From NCBI RefSeq assembly GCF_001019715.1, contig NZ_BBXJ01000001.1:930001-994000 (forward strand): 64,000 nucleotides of DNA, given 5' to 3'. Below the pieces are notes generated by a model. It was not told the origin of the DNA. It ran no database searches and saw only the letters and a list, made by a program, of their open reading frames with translations. This DNA is from Rodentibacter caecimuris (GTDB lineage: Bacteria; Pseudomonadota; Gammaproteobacteria; Enterobacterales; Pasteurellaceae). The position numbers were made by a program, and so were the translations under genes. This document shows, piece after piece, positions 27,182 through 36,563 of the stretch. The first letter of the stretch is position 1; each line of letters opens with the position of its first letter.

Positions 27182-28636
27182 TTACACATCATAGGTCGTG
27201 GAAGCCGTGTTACCGCCACGCCCTGTCCAGTTAGTATGGAAAAACTCACCACGTGGTTTATCTGTACGTTCGTAAGTATGTGCACCAAAGTAATCACGCT
27301 GAGCTTGTAATAAATTAGCCGGTAAACGGGCGGAAGTGTAACCATCTAAGAAGGTAATCGCTGACGCCATACACGGCATTGGAATCCCCACCTCAATAGA
27401 TTTTGCCACCACTTTGCGCCAATCGCCCATTGCATTTTCTAAAATACCTTTGAAATACGCATCAGAGCCTAAGAAAATCAAATCCGGATTGGTTTCATAC
27501 GCATCACGAATGTTGCCTAAGAAACGGCTGCGGATAATACAGCCTTCACGCCATAACAGTGCGGTATTGCCGTAGTTGATATTCCAATTAAAGTTTTCTG
27601 AGGCTTCGCGAATCAACATAAAACCTTGTGCGTAAGAAATGATTTTGGACGCCAATAATGCTTTACGCACCGCTTCGATCCAGACTTTTTTATCGCCTTC
27701 TACTTTGCCGATGGTTTTACTGAACAGTTTACTTGCCGCCACACGTTGATCTTTGAAAGCAGAGACACAACGGGCAAAAACAGATTCGGTAATTAAGGTT
27801 AATGGAATACCAAAATCAAGGGCATTAATCCCCGTCCATTTTCCCGTGCCTTTTTGCCCAGCGGTATCCAAAATTTTATCCACTAAACGTGTGTCATCAG
27901 TATCTTTATAGCCTAAAATATCCGCTGTAATATCAATTAAGTAACTATCTAATTCAGTCTTACGCCATTCGTTAAAAGTGGCTTCCAATTCATCATCGGA
28001 TAATCCCACGCCCTCTTTTAAGAATTGGTAGGCTTCACAAATTAATTGCATATCGCCGTATTCAATGCCGTTATGCACCATTTTGACAAAATGGCCTGCA
28101 CCGTCTTTGCCCACCCAATCACAGCAAGGCTCACCTTGTTCGGTTTTAGCTGCAATGCCTTGTAAAATCGGTTTCACGAATTGCCACGTTTCTTCGTTCC
28201 CCCCCGGCATAATAGAAGGTCCGTGTCTTGCCCCTTCTTCACCACCGGAAACCCCCGTACCAAGGAAACGAATCCCTTTTTCACGCAATGCGGCTACACG
28301 ACGATTGGTATCCGGATAATTGGAATTACCCCCATCAATAATAATATCGCCTTCTTCTAAGTGCGGTAGTAATGCGTCAATAAATTGATCCACCACCTCG
28401 CCCGCACGCACCATTAACATCACTTTACGCGGTTTTTCCAATTTAGCGGCTAAATCTTCCAAGGAATATGCCCCAATAATGTTCGTTCCTTTCGCCGCAC
28501 CTTGCAAAAACTCATCCACTTTAGAGGTGGTTCGGTTATACGCCACCACGTTAAACCCATGGTCATTCATATTTAAAATGAGGTTCTGCCCCATCACGGC
28601 TAAGCCGATAACACCGATGTCGCCTTTTACTGACAT
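27182..28636 (-). CDS. gnd: 6-phosphogluconate dehydrogenase (decarboxylating)
   Basis: 484 residues, full length. It has the NADP loop IGVIGLAVMGQNLILN, substrate-binding GTGVSGGEEGARHGPSIMPGG, catalytic KMVHNGIEYGDMQLICEAY, and the C-terminal FGAHTYERTD region. It oxidises 6-phosphogluconate to ribulose-5-phosphate with NADPH production. Together with zwf and pgl upstream on the same strand it completes the oxidative pentose phosphate branch. A toxin-antitoxin pair and a DUF1304 gene lie between it and pgl. Confidence 0.98.
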   Translation of the reverse strand: MSVKGDIGVIGLAVMGQNLILNMNDHGFNVVAYNRTTSKVDEFLQGAAKGTNIIGAYSLEDLAAKLEKPRKVMLMVRAGEVVDQFIDALLPHLEEGDIIIDGGNSNYPDTNRRVAALREKGIRFLGTGVSGGEEGARHGPSIMPGGNEETWQFVKPILQGIAAKTEQGEPCCDWVGKDGAGHFVKMVHNGIEYGDMQLICEAYQFLKEGVGLSDDELEATFNEWRKTELDSYLIDITADILGYKDTDDTRLVDKILDTAGQKGTGKWTGINALDFGIPLTLITESVFARCVSAFKDQRVAASKLFSKTIGKVEGDKKVWIEAVRKALLASKIISYAQGFMLIREASENFNWNINYGNTALLWREGCIIRSRFLGNIRDAYETNPDLIFLGSDAYFKGILENAMGDWRKVVAKSIEVGIPMPCMASAITFLDGYTSARLPANLLQAQRDYFGAHTYERTDKPRGEFFHTNWTGRGGNTASTTYDV

Positions 28637-28696
28637 GTTTTTCTCCTGTTGGTTGTGGGGAAGAATATTCGCCCACTTTTATATTTAAATTCGTAT

Positions 28697-29008
28697 TTAT
28701 TCACTATCCGAAATGATGACGTACTTTTGTGCAATAATTTCTCGAAACCCTTCGGAAGTAGTAGCCCAATCAAGCAGATCAACTTTATAAGGCAGATCAC
28801 TTTCGCTAAAAGCTTCCGAGACATCTGCAAAGCGCTGTAAAGAAAGTGGTTGCTCGCTCATCACTACCAAATCCAAATCAGAAAATTTGCGAGCCGTCCC
28901 TTTCACTCTTGAACCAAATGCGCGCACTTCATAGTCTGGTAAATATGTGCGTAAAATATCCTGCACAATTGCGAGATGTTTGGGTTCGATATCAAAAACT
29001 TTATCCAT
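28697..29008 (-). CDS. MNT-type nucleotidyltransferase antitoxin (MntA-like)
   Basis: 103 residues. A minimal nucleotidyltransferase fold carries GSX10DXD (Gly32-Ser33, Asp44, Asp46) in FGSRVKGTARKFSDLDLVV, the signature of MNT antitoxins. In characterised HEPN-MNT systems the enzyme adds AMP to a tyrosine of the partner HEPN toxin and neutralises it. Its start overlaps the HEPN gene by eight bases. It corresponds to the HI0073 type of H. influenzae (recalled). Intact by inspection. Confidence 0.88.
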   Translation of the reverse strand: MDKVFDIEPKHLAIVQDILRTYLPDYEVRAFGSRVKGTARKFSDLDLVVMSEQPLSLQRFADVSEAFSESDLPYKVDLLDWATTSEGFREIIAQKYVIISDSE

Positions 29009-29405
29009 TTTGACCGCACTTTAATTTTGCGTGAAGATGTTTCACTTCACTTAAAAATTTAGGAATTCCTTGCACCACTAGAATTGCCGTATCTTCATCG
29101 TAAGTATGACTCGTTCGGCTACGCATTTCACGATACTGTTTCCAATCTAACCATTCTCCCTGCAATAATCCATATTCGTTACCGGTACGAATGAGATCTT
29201 GAAAACTGATACCTTCATAAAGTTCCGAATTAGGCGAAATTGCAACCAAATGACGTTTTAACATTTTATGACTAAGTTCATAGGTAAATTCAAAGCGTTG
29301 AATTAAACCATCACGGATTTGAATATCGTTAATATCTTGCAGATAACGATTTAGCCCTTCCTCTAAACGGAAAATCGCTTTTTCTAATGGTGTAAAATCA
29401 AGCAT
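29001..29405 (-). CDS. HEPN-domain toxin (HI0074 family)
   Basis: 134 residues, all helical in appearance. RX4HXY is present as Arg95, His100, Tyr102 in MRSRTSHTYDED, the RNase motif of HEPN toxins; the tyrosine is the AMPylation target in studied pairs. The family name 'nucleotidyltransferase substrate binding protein' fits FEFTYELSHKMLKRHL. Together with the downstream MNT gene it makes a complete toxin-antitoxin module inserted in the pentose phosphate gene group. Toxicity is inferred from family knowledge. Confidence 0.88.
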   Translation of the reverse strand: MLDFTPLEKAIFRLEEGLNRYLQDINDIQIRDGLIQRFEFTYELSHKMLKRHLVAISPNSELYEGISFQDLIRTGNEYGLLQGEWLDWKQYREMRSRTSHTYDEDTAILVVQGIPKFLSEVKHLHAKLKCGQNG

Positions 29406-29438
29406 AATTTAGTCCCTTTAATTTTCTCCCACAGAATA

Positions 29439-29804
29439 TTAATTTTGAGTTGCAATTTGTAAAACTAGTGCCAACACCGTCGGCAATCCCTGCTTCATCA
29501 AAATCCCTTTATTCTTCGCTGTCATCGCTCCAAAAACCGCAGCAATAATCACGCAAGTTAAAAAGAAATAAATCACTGAAATTTGCTGAATGGCATAGCC
29601 GAAAATAATCCCGGCAGCCAGAAAACCGTTGTACAACCCTTGATTGGCAAACATCACCTTCACTTTCTGTTGGGCGATAAATTCGTCCGTTAGACCAAAA
29701 ATGCGTTTGGCTGCTTTTCCTTCAACAGCGAACATTTCTAAATAAAGAATATAAAAATGTTCGAGTGCCACAAGTGCGGTCAAAATATGGGCTACAATTT
29801 CCAC
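29439..29804 (-). CDS. DUF1304 family membrane protein
   Basis: 121 residues starting at a GTG (29804) that shares one base with the pgl stop codon (TAGTG), so translation is coupled. Four hydrophobic segments are visible; typical family phrases are ALVALEHFYILYLEMF, VMFANQGLYNGFLAAG and TAKNKGILMKQGLPTVLAL. It is an inner-membrane protein of unknown function. Co-location with pgl and zwf suggests cotranscription rather than a metabolic role. Confidence 0.85.
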   Translation of the reverse strand: MEIVAHILTALVALEHFYILYLEMFAVEGKAAKRIFGLTDEFIAQQKVKVMFANQGLYNGFLAAGIIFGYAIQQISVIYFFLTCVIIAAVFGAMTAKNKGILMKQGLPTVLALVLQIATQN

Positions 29805-30502
29805 TATAACAATTCTGCCGCTGCTTTATCCAAGTACCACTCCGTTATGCCGTTTTGGGCTTTAATTTTCGCTGCCGGATAAGGTGAATCTTCAGCCGGT
29901 ACAGTTTGGATTTCTTTTAAAATTTCTGCCTTACTTTCCCCCGTGACAAGATAAGTAATGCGCTTTGCCCGCTCAATTAATTTTGCCGTTTTCGAAATAC
30001 GGATTTGCCCGCTTTCAGGATGTGTCGCAATCACCGCAAGGTTTTCATCATCAAAATTAGTTTGATTTGGGAATAACGAAGCCGTATGTCCGTCAGTCCC
30101 CATACCCAAAATAATCCAATCAAAAACACCGTCAGAAATGACCGCACTTAGTTCTTCTTGGAAACGTTTTAGCTCAAAGAGCGGTTCATTTTCGCCACAA
30201 ATTCGGTGAATGTTCTCAGCAGGAATTTGAATATGATCGAACAACAGTTTTTGCACTTCGCCATAATTACTTTCAGGATCTTGTGCCGCAACCATTCGCT
30301 CATCCCCCCACCAGAAATGGAGGTTTTTCCAATGAATTTCCGTATTGTACGGGCGGTGTGCTAAGGTTTTAAACAATAATTTTGGCGTACTGCCACCCGA
30401 TAACGAAATATGAATCGGGCGTTGTTGTTCACTATATGTTTTTAATTCTTGCGCAATTTTTTCAACCGCTTGTTGGGCTGTATCAAAAATTATGGTGTTC
30501 AT
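29804..30502 (-). CDS. pgl: 6-phosphogluconolactonase
   Basis: 232 residues. The DevB-type lactonase is recognised by HISLSGGSTPKLLFKTL, FWWGDERMVAAQDPESNYG and WIILGMGTDGHTASLFPN. It hydrolyses 6-phosphogluconolactone made by Zwf. It sits three bases downstream of zwf on the same strand, so the two are surely cotranscribed. Confidence 0.96.
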   Translation of the reverse strand: MNTIIFDTAQQAVEKIAQELKTYSEQQRPIHISLSGGSTPKLLFKTLAHRPYNTEIHWKNLHFWWGDERMVAAQDPESNYGEVQKLLFDHIQIPAENIHRICGENEPLFELKRFQEELSAVISDGVFDWIILGMGTDGHTASLFPNQTNFDDENLAVIATHPESGQIRISKTAKLIERAKRITYLVTGESKAEILKEIQTVPAEDSPYPAAKIKAQNGITEWYLDKAAAELL

Positions 30503-30505
30503 TTT

Positions 30506-31990
30506 TTATACCTTTTTCTTCATCAATCCGTTCGGTTTACGCCATACTCTGCCCTGTCTGGCAATGAGTTTATCCGCAGCCACCGGCCCCCAAGTACCGG
30601 CTTCGTATTCATGAATTCGCCCGCCATTGGCTTTGTAATCTAAAATCGGTTGAACGAATTTCCATGCTGCGTGGACGGCATCGGTACGGGCGAATAGCGT
30701 CGCATCTCCTTTCATCGCATCTAACAATAAACGCTCATAGGCAGTCAAGACTTGCGCTCCGGCAAGATCCGCATAGCGGAAATCCATTGATACTTCTTTG
30801 GCCTCAAAACCGGCGCCCGGTTTTTTCAAACCAAAACGCATTGAAATGCCTTCATCAGGTTGAATACGGATGATCAGTTTATTTTCCGGCGCATTTTGAC
30901 TGAATACCGGATGAGGTGTGGTTTTAAAATGAATCACAATTTCTGTTACGCGAGCAGGTAAGCGTTTACCCGTACGCACATAGAAAGGAACCCCTGCCCA
31001 ACGCCAGTTTTCGATCTCACAACGCAACGCAATATAGGTTTCAGTGTGTGAATCTGCCGGCACGCCTTTTTCTTCCAAATATCCCTTCACCATTTTGCCG
31101 TTCACTTCACCTGCGACATATTGACCAAGCACTAAATTATGCTCCACATCCTCTTGCGTGAGCGGGCGTAAACAGTGCATCACTTTTGCTACTTCGTCAC
31201 GCATTGAGTCCGCGTTAATAATTGCAGGCGGTTCCATTGCCACCATGGCAAGCACTTGCAATAAGTGATTTTGGAACATATCCCGCATTGCACCGGAACC
31301 ATCATAATAGCCGCCCCGCTCTTCAACGCCAATTGATTCAGCACCGGTGATTTCAACATAATCAATAAAATTACGATTCCAAAGCGGTTCAAACCAGCCG
31401 TTAGAAAAACGCAATACGAGCAAGTTTTGCACGGTTTCTTTACCGAGATAATGATCGATACGGTAGATTTGATGTTCTTCAAAGAAACGGTGAATTTGCA
31501 CATCCAACACTTGTGCCGTTTTTTCATCGTAACCAAAAGGTTTTTCTACGATAATACGTTTCCAACCGTATTCTTCCGTATTTAGGCCATGTGCCGCCAA
31601 ACATTCAGGAATAACGCCGTAAAGGCTTGGTGGAGTGGACATATAATAGAGAGTGTTGCCACAGGTTTGATATTTATCGTGTAATTCGTCCAAACGAGGC
31701 ACTAATTTGCCATAGTCTGCGGCATCCGCCGTATTCACAGTTTGGTAATAAAGATGATGACAAAATTCATCAAGGGTTTCAGGTGTGGTATCTTCATTAT
31801 TGATTAAGGCTTCACGCATTTTCATACGGAAAGTTTCATCGTTAAGTTCCGAACGTGCAACACCAAGCACAGAGAAGTGCCCACCCAATCTTCCAATTTT
31901 GAAGAGATTATAAAGTGCCGGAATGAGTTTTCGGTGGGTTAAATCACCGGATGCGCCAAAAATGACGATACAGCTGTTCTCAGTTTGCAT
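30506..31990 (-). CDS. zwf: Glucose-6-phosphate 1-dehydrogenase
   Basis: 494 residues. NADP-binding [17 protein letters not shown] at the N-terminus, the active-site motif [19 protein letters not shown] around residue 180, and EKPFGYD are all present. It starts the oxidative pentose phosphate pathway. First gene of the zwf-pgl-DUF1304 unit, with HEPN, MNT and gnd following on the same strand. cysQ lies upstream with a 67-bp gap. Confidence 0.98.
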   Translation of the reverse strand: MQTENSCIVIFGASGDLTHRKLIPALYNLFKIGRLGGHFSVLGVARSELNDETFRMKMREALINNEDTTPETLDEFCHHLYYQTVNTADAADYGKLVPRLDELHDKYQTCGNTLYYMSTPPSLYGVIPECLAAHGLNTEEYGWKRIIVEKPFGYDEKTAQVLDVQIHRFFEEHQIYRIDHYLGKETVQNLLVLRFSNGWFEPLWNRNFIDYVEITGAESIGVEERGGYYDGSGAMRDMFQNHLLQVLAMVAMEPPAIINADSMRDEVAKVMHCLRPLTQEDVEHNLVLGQYVAGEVNGKMVKGYLEEKGVPADSHTETYIALRCEIENWRWAGVPFYVRTGKRLPARVTEIVIHFKTTPHPVFSQNAPENKLIIRIQPDEGISMRFGLKKPGAGFEAKEVSMDFRYADLAGAQVLTAYERLLLDAMKGDATLFARTDAVHAAWKFVQPILDYKANGGRIHEYEAGTWGPVAADKLIARQGRVWRKPNGLMKKKV

Positions 31991-32057
31991 AATTATCCTT
32001 ATAAAAATACCGAGTGAAATGACAGGCTATTCTAACGAAAATTCCCCATCTAACCAA

Positions 32058-32882
32058 TCAATTAAATCGAAAGATAGATTTCCAATTTATTGATTTATCC
32101 GACACCATCACAAAAGCGGGGTTAATCAATGTTTCGCGTTGATTGTATGTCAGCGGTGCAAATTGCGGATCAAAAATTTGCCCGTTCGTTTCCCCCAATA
32201 ACACTTCCGCTCCTGCCGTATCCCATTCTCCGGTTTGCCCAAGACGAACATAGCAATCTACCATACCTTCCGCCACGAAACCGCTTTTTAAACTGCTCGA
32301 CCCCATCACAACAAATTCACAAGGCAAATCTTTCGGTAAAATTGACCGCACTTTTTCCTGCGACGTTGTTGCTCCCACCGCAATGCGTAATATCGGGGAA
32401 CAAGAAGTGCAGTTAAAATCTGTGGTGTTTTTAACCAATTTTTTGACTTGTTCGCCTTGTTTTTTAAATGCGCCAAAATTCTCCATCGCATAATAAGTGA
32501 GCGATAAAATCGGCGCATGAACAATGCTTAACACCGGTTTATTTTGACGTACGAGGGTAATTAAAACGGAAAATTGATCCGTACGATTAATAAATTGTTG
32601 TGTACCGTCAAGGGGATCGATTAACCAATATTCTTTCCAAGCTTTGCGTTCCTCAAAAGGAATATCACAATTTTCTTCGGAAAGTACCGGTGTTTGAGGG
32701 AAAAGTGCGGTCAGTTTTTCTGTTAAAAATTGGCTAACAAAAAGATCGGCTTCGGTCACCGGCGTATTATCTTGTTTAATTTGTACATCAATATGCTGTT
32801 GATAAAAATCTTGTAGATAATTTCCGGCTTGGTAAGCAATCGGTAGAATTTGATTGAGTAAATGTTCATTGAGTAGCAACAT
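32058..32882 (-). CDS. cysQ: 3'(2'),5'-bisphosphate nucleotidase CysQ
   Basis: 274 residues of the inositol monophosphatase superfamily. Metal-binding motifs are PVLSEE, WLIDPLDGTQQFINR and WDTAGAEVLLGETNG. It degrades 3'-phosphoadenosine 5'-phosphate, which accumulates in sulfate assimilation, in the cytoplasm. H. influenzae carries a cysQ-like gene next to zwf (recalled). An alternative function as an inositol-type phosphatase cannot be excluded from sequence. Confidence 0.9.
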   Translation of the reverse strand: MLLLNEHLLNQILPIAYQAGNYLQDFYQQHIDVQIKQDNTPVTEADLFVSQFLTEKLTALFPQTPVLSEENCDIPFEERKAWKEYWLIDPLDGTQQFINRTDQFSVLITLVRQNKPVLSIVHAPILSLTYYAMENFGAFKKQGEQVKKLVKNTTDFNCTSCSPILRIAVGATTSQEKVRSILPKDLPCEFVVMGSSSLKSGFVAEGMVDCYVRLGQTGEWDTAGAEVLLGETNGQIFDPQFAPLTYNQRETLINPAFVMVSDKSINWKSIFRFN

Positions 32883-32904
32883 AAAATCTCCCTACAATAT
32901 TTTT

Positions 32905-33318
32905 TCATAATGATTTTGTTTTCGGCAACAGCCATGGCAACACAAATAGGGTGTAAAAGACCATACAGCAAGCACTTAGTATCCCTAATGTTAAACCGCC
33001 TTCAGTAAGCCATTGCCAAAATGAAGCGTCCTGTTTACCCATAAACAATAAATAGAAATAGGACGCGACATTACAATAAAAAAAGCTAATCAATGATGAG
33101 CATAATACGATGGCTGCAATATTATGACGAATATAATGAAGCCTCGCGGCAACCAAGGCAATTAAAAAAGCAGGGATTGTGGTGAGAAAAAATGCCACCA
33201 TAAGATAGCGAGTAAAAGGGGTCGGTTCAAAATCCCAATTCAAAAACCAAAATAGTGCGGTCACTAATCCTTGTAAAATGAGAGGAAATAAAATTAATGT
33301 TTTGAGATAAGGTTTCAT
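32905..33318 (-). CDS. Small four-helix membrane protein, unknown function
   Basis: 137 residues with four clear hydrophobic segments: residues about 7-27 (LILFPLILQGLVTALFWFL), 38-58, 68-92 and 112-134. No recognised family, no signal peptide and no catalytic motif. It lies 22 bp upstream of cysQ on the same strand and 51 bp downstream of the OPT transporter fragment. An inner-membrane location is the only supported statement. Confidence 0.7.
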   Translation of the reverse strand: MKPYLKTLILFPLILQGLVTALFWFLNWDFEPTPFTRYLMVAFFLTTIPAFLIALVAARLHYIRHNIAAIVLCSSLISFFYCNVASYFYLLFMGKQDASFWQWLTEGGLTLGILSACCMVFYTLFVLPWLLPKTKSL

Positions 33319-33369
33319 AAAAAAATAGACTATCGGGAAAGATAGCCTATTTTAAAGGAATTTTAGGGA

Positions 33370-34752
33370 TTAATCAGATTTTTTCGCACGTAATACACGG
33401 GAAGCAAAAATAATGATTCCGGCAATAAATACGGTTAAACCTAATATTTCACCAATGCCGTCCCAATTTTCAAGGTTAAGCGCCAGTGGTGCTTCAGAAC
33501 CACCGGATGTGACAGAAGCTGCAATAATGAAGGCGAGAATCACCCCCATGAGGCTTTCACCGACAATCAAGCCTGCCGAAAAAAGCGTACCGAAACGTTC
33601 TGCTTTAGCCGAGGCTTGTTTATCGCCGGTTCGTGCCGCATAGTTTGCAATATGGCGGTTAATGAACCATGCTAAAAATGCCCCAACGACAACCGGTGTA
33701 TTAATAGATGGTGGTAAATAAATACCAATTCCCACCGCTAATACCGGCAATGCGAAGGCTTTATTACTCACTTTTTTCAAAAATTCATCAATAATAATTA
33801 ACACAGCCCCTAAGCCCACACCAGTTAAAATGTACGTCCATTCTAATTGGTTAGTAAAAATACCTTGTGAGATAGTCGTCATAATCGTGGCTTGCGGTGC
33901 GGAAAGTGCTTGAGTCGGATCCATATCCGGACGTGGCAACGCTCCGGTAAAGCCATAAGCGTGATACAAAATTTCCAATACCGGAGCAATCACCAGTGCG
34001 CCGACAAAGCAACCGATAATCAATGCCACTTGCTGACGCCACGGCGTGGCTTCAACTAACAGACCGGTTTTTAAATCTTGTAAGTTATCGTTGGAAATCG
34101 TCGCGGTAGTTAGCACGATAGAGGCTGTAAAGAGCGTAAGTGCGGTTAAAAATTTCTGACCATCTGTGGTTTCAAATAAACCCGTAGCATTACCGATAGA
34201 AACCAATACGAGAGAAATCACAATCACCGAAATAATCCCGATACCGGAAATTGGGCTTGATGATGCCCCTACTAATCCAGCCATATAACCGGAAGCCGCA
34301 GCCACAAAAAAGCCAATAAATACAGCCAAGAAGGTACAAACCACCACTAATAAAATAGAAAGTTCCGGTGAAATAGGTGCGACTGCAATAAAGTGATGTA
34401 ATGAAATCACGATCAATGCAACGGTTGCAATGAGGATATAAATCATCGTTTTTGGTGAAAGATCGATATCAATGCGATCATCAGATTCTGATTGGCCCCT
34501 TTTCAACATACGGAATGAATGTATCATACCTTCTACCATCGGTTTCATTAAAACCAGTAATGTCCAAATTGCGGCAATACCGATCGTCCCCACTCCAATA
34601 AAGCGAACCTTGGTTTTCCATGTCCTCATGGCAAAGTCGATTAACCCCATATCTGTCGGCATATCACCGGACACAGTAAAGAACGGAACGGCGACACCCC
34701 AAGTCAGCACTAAGCCGACTAACATAGCAATACCTCCAACAATACCGATCAC
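33370..34752 (-). CDS. OPT-family oligopeptide transporter, C-terminal fragment (frame 2)
   Basis: 460 residues in a frame beginning at GTG 34752. Hydrophobic segments and family phrases such as ATISNDNLQDLKTGLLVEATPW and VGIGIYLPPSINTPVVVGAFLAWFINR identify the OPT transporter superfamily (oligopeptide or metal-chelate importers). The start overlaps the stop of the N-terminal fragment as GTGA. Joining the two reading frames gives a smooth continuation (LLGAGYL then VIGIVGGIAML) and about 667 residues, the usual size, so a single-base deletion is the simplest explanation. Reinitiation at the GTG could in principle allow a split protein. Confidence 0.75.
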   Translation of the reverse strand: MIGIVGGIAMLVGLVLTWGVAVPFFTVSGDMPTDMGLIDFAMRTWKTKVRFIGVGTIGIAAIWTLLVLMKPMVEGMIHSFRMLKRGQSESDDRIDIDLSPKTMIYILIATVALIVISLHHFIAVAPISPELSILLVVVCTFLAVFIGFFVAAASGYMAGLVGASSSPISGIGIISVIVISLVLVSIGNATGLFETTDGQKFLTALTLFTASIVLTTATISNDNLQDLKTGLLVEATPWRQQVALIIGCFVGALVIAPVLEILYHAYGFTGALPRPDMDPTQALSAPQATIMTTISQGIFTNQLEWTYILTGVGLGAVLIIIDEFLKKVSNKAFALPVLAVGIGIYLPPSINTPVVVGAFLAWFINRHIANYAARTGDKQASAKAERFGTLFSAGLIVGESLMGVILAFIIAASVTSGGSEAPLALNLENWDGIGEILGLTVFIAGIIIFASRVLRAKKSD

Positions 34753-35372
34753 AAATAACCTGCACCTAATAATGCCAGAGAGAACCCCATTGGTAATTGG
34801 AAAGCGGCTTTACCGGTTTGAATCCAGGCGCTTGCCCCATCCGCCATTACACGTAAGCCATTGGTTAAAAATGCTACAACACCAGCTAACACGCCACCAT
34901 AAGCAATGTCTTTTACACCGGTATCACCTTTGTCATGATTTCCCACCTTTAAAATTTCGGCAGCGGCGACGCCTTCCGGATAAGGTAAATCACTATTCAC
35001 TACCATCACTCGGCGTAGCGGAATCGTAAACAATACACCTAATGTTCCGCCGGAAGCACAAATTAACATGGTTTGCCAAAATGGAAAATCGTTCCAGTAA
35101 CCCATCATTAACAAACCCGGTAAAACGAAAATAACGGAAGATAAAGTGCCGGCAGCAGAAGCCTGAGTTTGCACCATATTATTTTCCAAAATACTGGAAT
35201 CTTTAAAGAATTTTAACACTGCCATGGAAATAACAGCGGCAGGAATGGAAGAAGCAAAAGTCATTCCGACTTTTAATCCCAAATAGACGTTAGACGCGGT
35301 GAAAATCACCGTAATTAACGCCCCGAGAATAATCCCACGAAACGTGAGTTCTTTTAAATTTGAATGAGGCAT
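34749..35372 (-). CDS. OPT-family oligopeptide transporter, N-terminal fragment (frame 1)
   Basis: 207 residues: KELTFRGIILGALITVIFTASNVYLGLKVG and LPYPEGVAAAEILKVG are typical OPT N-terminal motifs. It ends at a TGA at 34751-34749, inside what should be a membrane segment. The rest of the family sequence continues in the next frame downstream. I recall that the H. influenzae Rd homologue is also split into two open frames, which would argue against a sequencing error here. The upstream 147 bp is AT-rich with no recognised gene. Confidence 0.75.
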   Translation of the reverse strand: MPHSNLKELTFRGIILGALITVIFTASNVYLGLKVGMTFASSIPAAVISMAVLKFFKDSSILENNMVQTQASAAGTLSSVIFVLPGLLMMGYWNDFPFWQTMLICASGGTLGVLFTIPLRRVMVVNSDLPYPEGVAAAEILKVGNHDKGDTGVKDIAYGGVLAGVVAFLTNGLRVMADGASAWIQTGKAAFQLPMGFSLALLGAGYL

Positions 35373-35519
35373 AATTTTTCCCTAGGTTAAATAAAAAGCT
35401 CTTCACTTTCCCAAGAAACGGCAAAAAACTCAAGAATTATTTAAATATTTATGCAATTAAATTAAAAAATATTTAATAAATACTCTCTTTATTAGAAAAA
35501 TTATTAATATCTCATTATC

Positions 35520-36080
35520 TTATCTTAGACCGTCCAAATAATCTCTTAAGGCATAAAGTGCGGTCAAATTTCTCGCCTCATTGAAATCGGGATCTGCAAT
35601 TAATTCATCTAATTTTACCAATGGAAAACGAACCAATTCTAATGGTTCGGGCTCATCCCCTTCAAGTTTGCAAGGATAAAAATCCTGCACAATAAAAATA
35701 TGCATTGGGTTACACATATAACTTGGGCTGGTAATGATCGTGCGTAAAAAACGGATGTGCTTTGCCCCAACGCCAATTTCTTCTTTCAATTCACGATTAG
35801 CCGCTTCCTCCGGCGTTTCCCCTACATCGATTCCCCCTTTAGGAAAACTCAGCTCATAACGTTCCGTACCCACAGCATATTCCCGAATCATTAAAAGTTC
35901 ATCACCCTCAATAGGCACCATCATCACCGCCTGATGCACTCCCGGTTTAAAGCGTTCATAGGTGCGTTTTTCGCCATTACTAAATGCCAAATCAACCGCC
36001 TGAATTTCAAATAAGCGTGATTTTGCAACGGTACGTGTAGAAAGAATTTGAGGCAAGTGTTTTTGACTATTTGACGACAT
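35520..36080 (-). CDS. nudE: ADP compounds hydrolase NudE
   Basis: 186 residues from the ATG at 36080, the same length as E. coli NudE, with AGGA seven bases upstream. The Nudix box lies in GGIDVGETPEEAANRELKEE and continues IGVGAK. Flanking phrases LSTRTVAKSRLFEIQAVDL and ADPDFNEARNLTALYALRDYL are NudE-like. It hydrolyses ADP-ribose, NADH and AP3A. It is divergent from hslR. Confidence 0.93.
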   Translation of the reverse strand: MSSNSQKHLPQILSTRTVAKSRLFEIQAVDLAFSNGEKRTYERFKPGVHQAVMMVPIEGDELLMIREYAVGTERYELSFPKGGIDVGETPEEAANRELKEEIGVGAKHIRFLRTIITSPSYMCNPMHIFIVQDFYPCKLEGDEPEPLELVRFPLVKLDELIADPDFNEARNLTALYALRDYLDGLR

Positions 36081-36151
36081 CGGTTTTCCTTTATTTTGTG
36101 ATACCATTGGGCTCAAACTGTATCATAAATTGAGCAATAGAGAGATCCCAA

Positions 36152-36544
36152 ATGGAAGAAAAAGACGTTCGCCTAGATAAATGGCTATGGGCTGCCCGTT
36201 TTTATAAAACCCGCAGTCTTGCTAAAGCTATGATTGAAGGGGGAAAAGTACATTACAACGGACAACGGGCAAAAGTCAGCAAAATAGTGGAAGTAGGCGC
36301 TATCTTAAAATTACGTCAAGGCAATGAAGAAAAAGAAGTAGAAATTTTGGCGTTAAGCGATCAACGCCGTGGTGCACCCGAAGCACAATTACTTTATCGA
36401 GAAACGAGCCAAAGTGTGAAAAAACGGGAAGAAATGGCATGGGCAAGAAAAAATAACGCCCTTTCAATGCCCCACCCCGACCGTCGCCCAAATAAAAAAG
36501 AGCGTCGGGATTTATTGAAGTTTAAACATCAAGAATTAAATTGA
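36152..36544 (+). CDS. hslR: Heat-shock protein Hsp15 (ribosome-associated)
   Basis: 130 residues with an N-terminal S4 RNA-binding domain: VRLDKWLWAARFYKTRSLAK and GGKVHYNGQRAKVSKIVEVG, then a basic C-terminal helix (AWARKNNALSMPHPDRRPNKKERRDL). Hsp15 binds free 50S subunits carrying nascent chains and helps recycle them. The darA-like gene starts only 19 bases after its stop, with no terminator between. Confidence 0.95.
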   Translation: MEEKDVRLDKWLWAARFYKTRSLAKAMIEGGKVHYNGQRAKVSKIVEVGAILKLRQGNEEKEVEILALSDQRRGAPEAQLLYRETSQSVKKREEMAWARKNNALSMPHPDRRPNKKERRDLLKFKHQELN

Positions 36545-36563
36545 ATCTATTTTTGAATTTGAT

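Noticed and set aside
35373-35519. AT-rich gap upstream of the OPT transporter as a possible RNA gene or riboswitch
   Set aside because: No stable conserved-looking fold or tRNA-like feature could be recognised.
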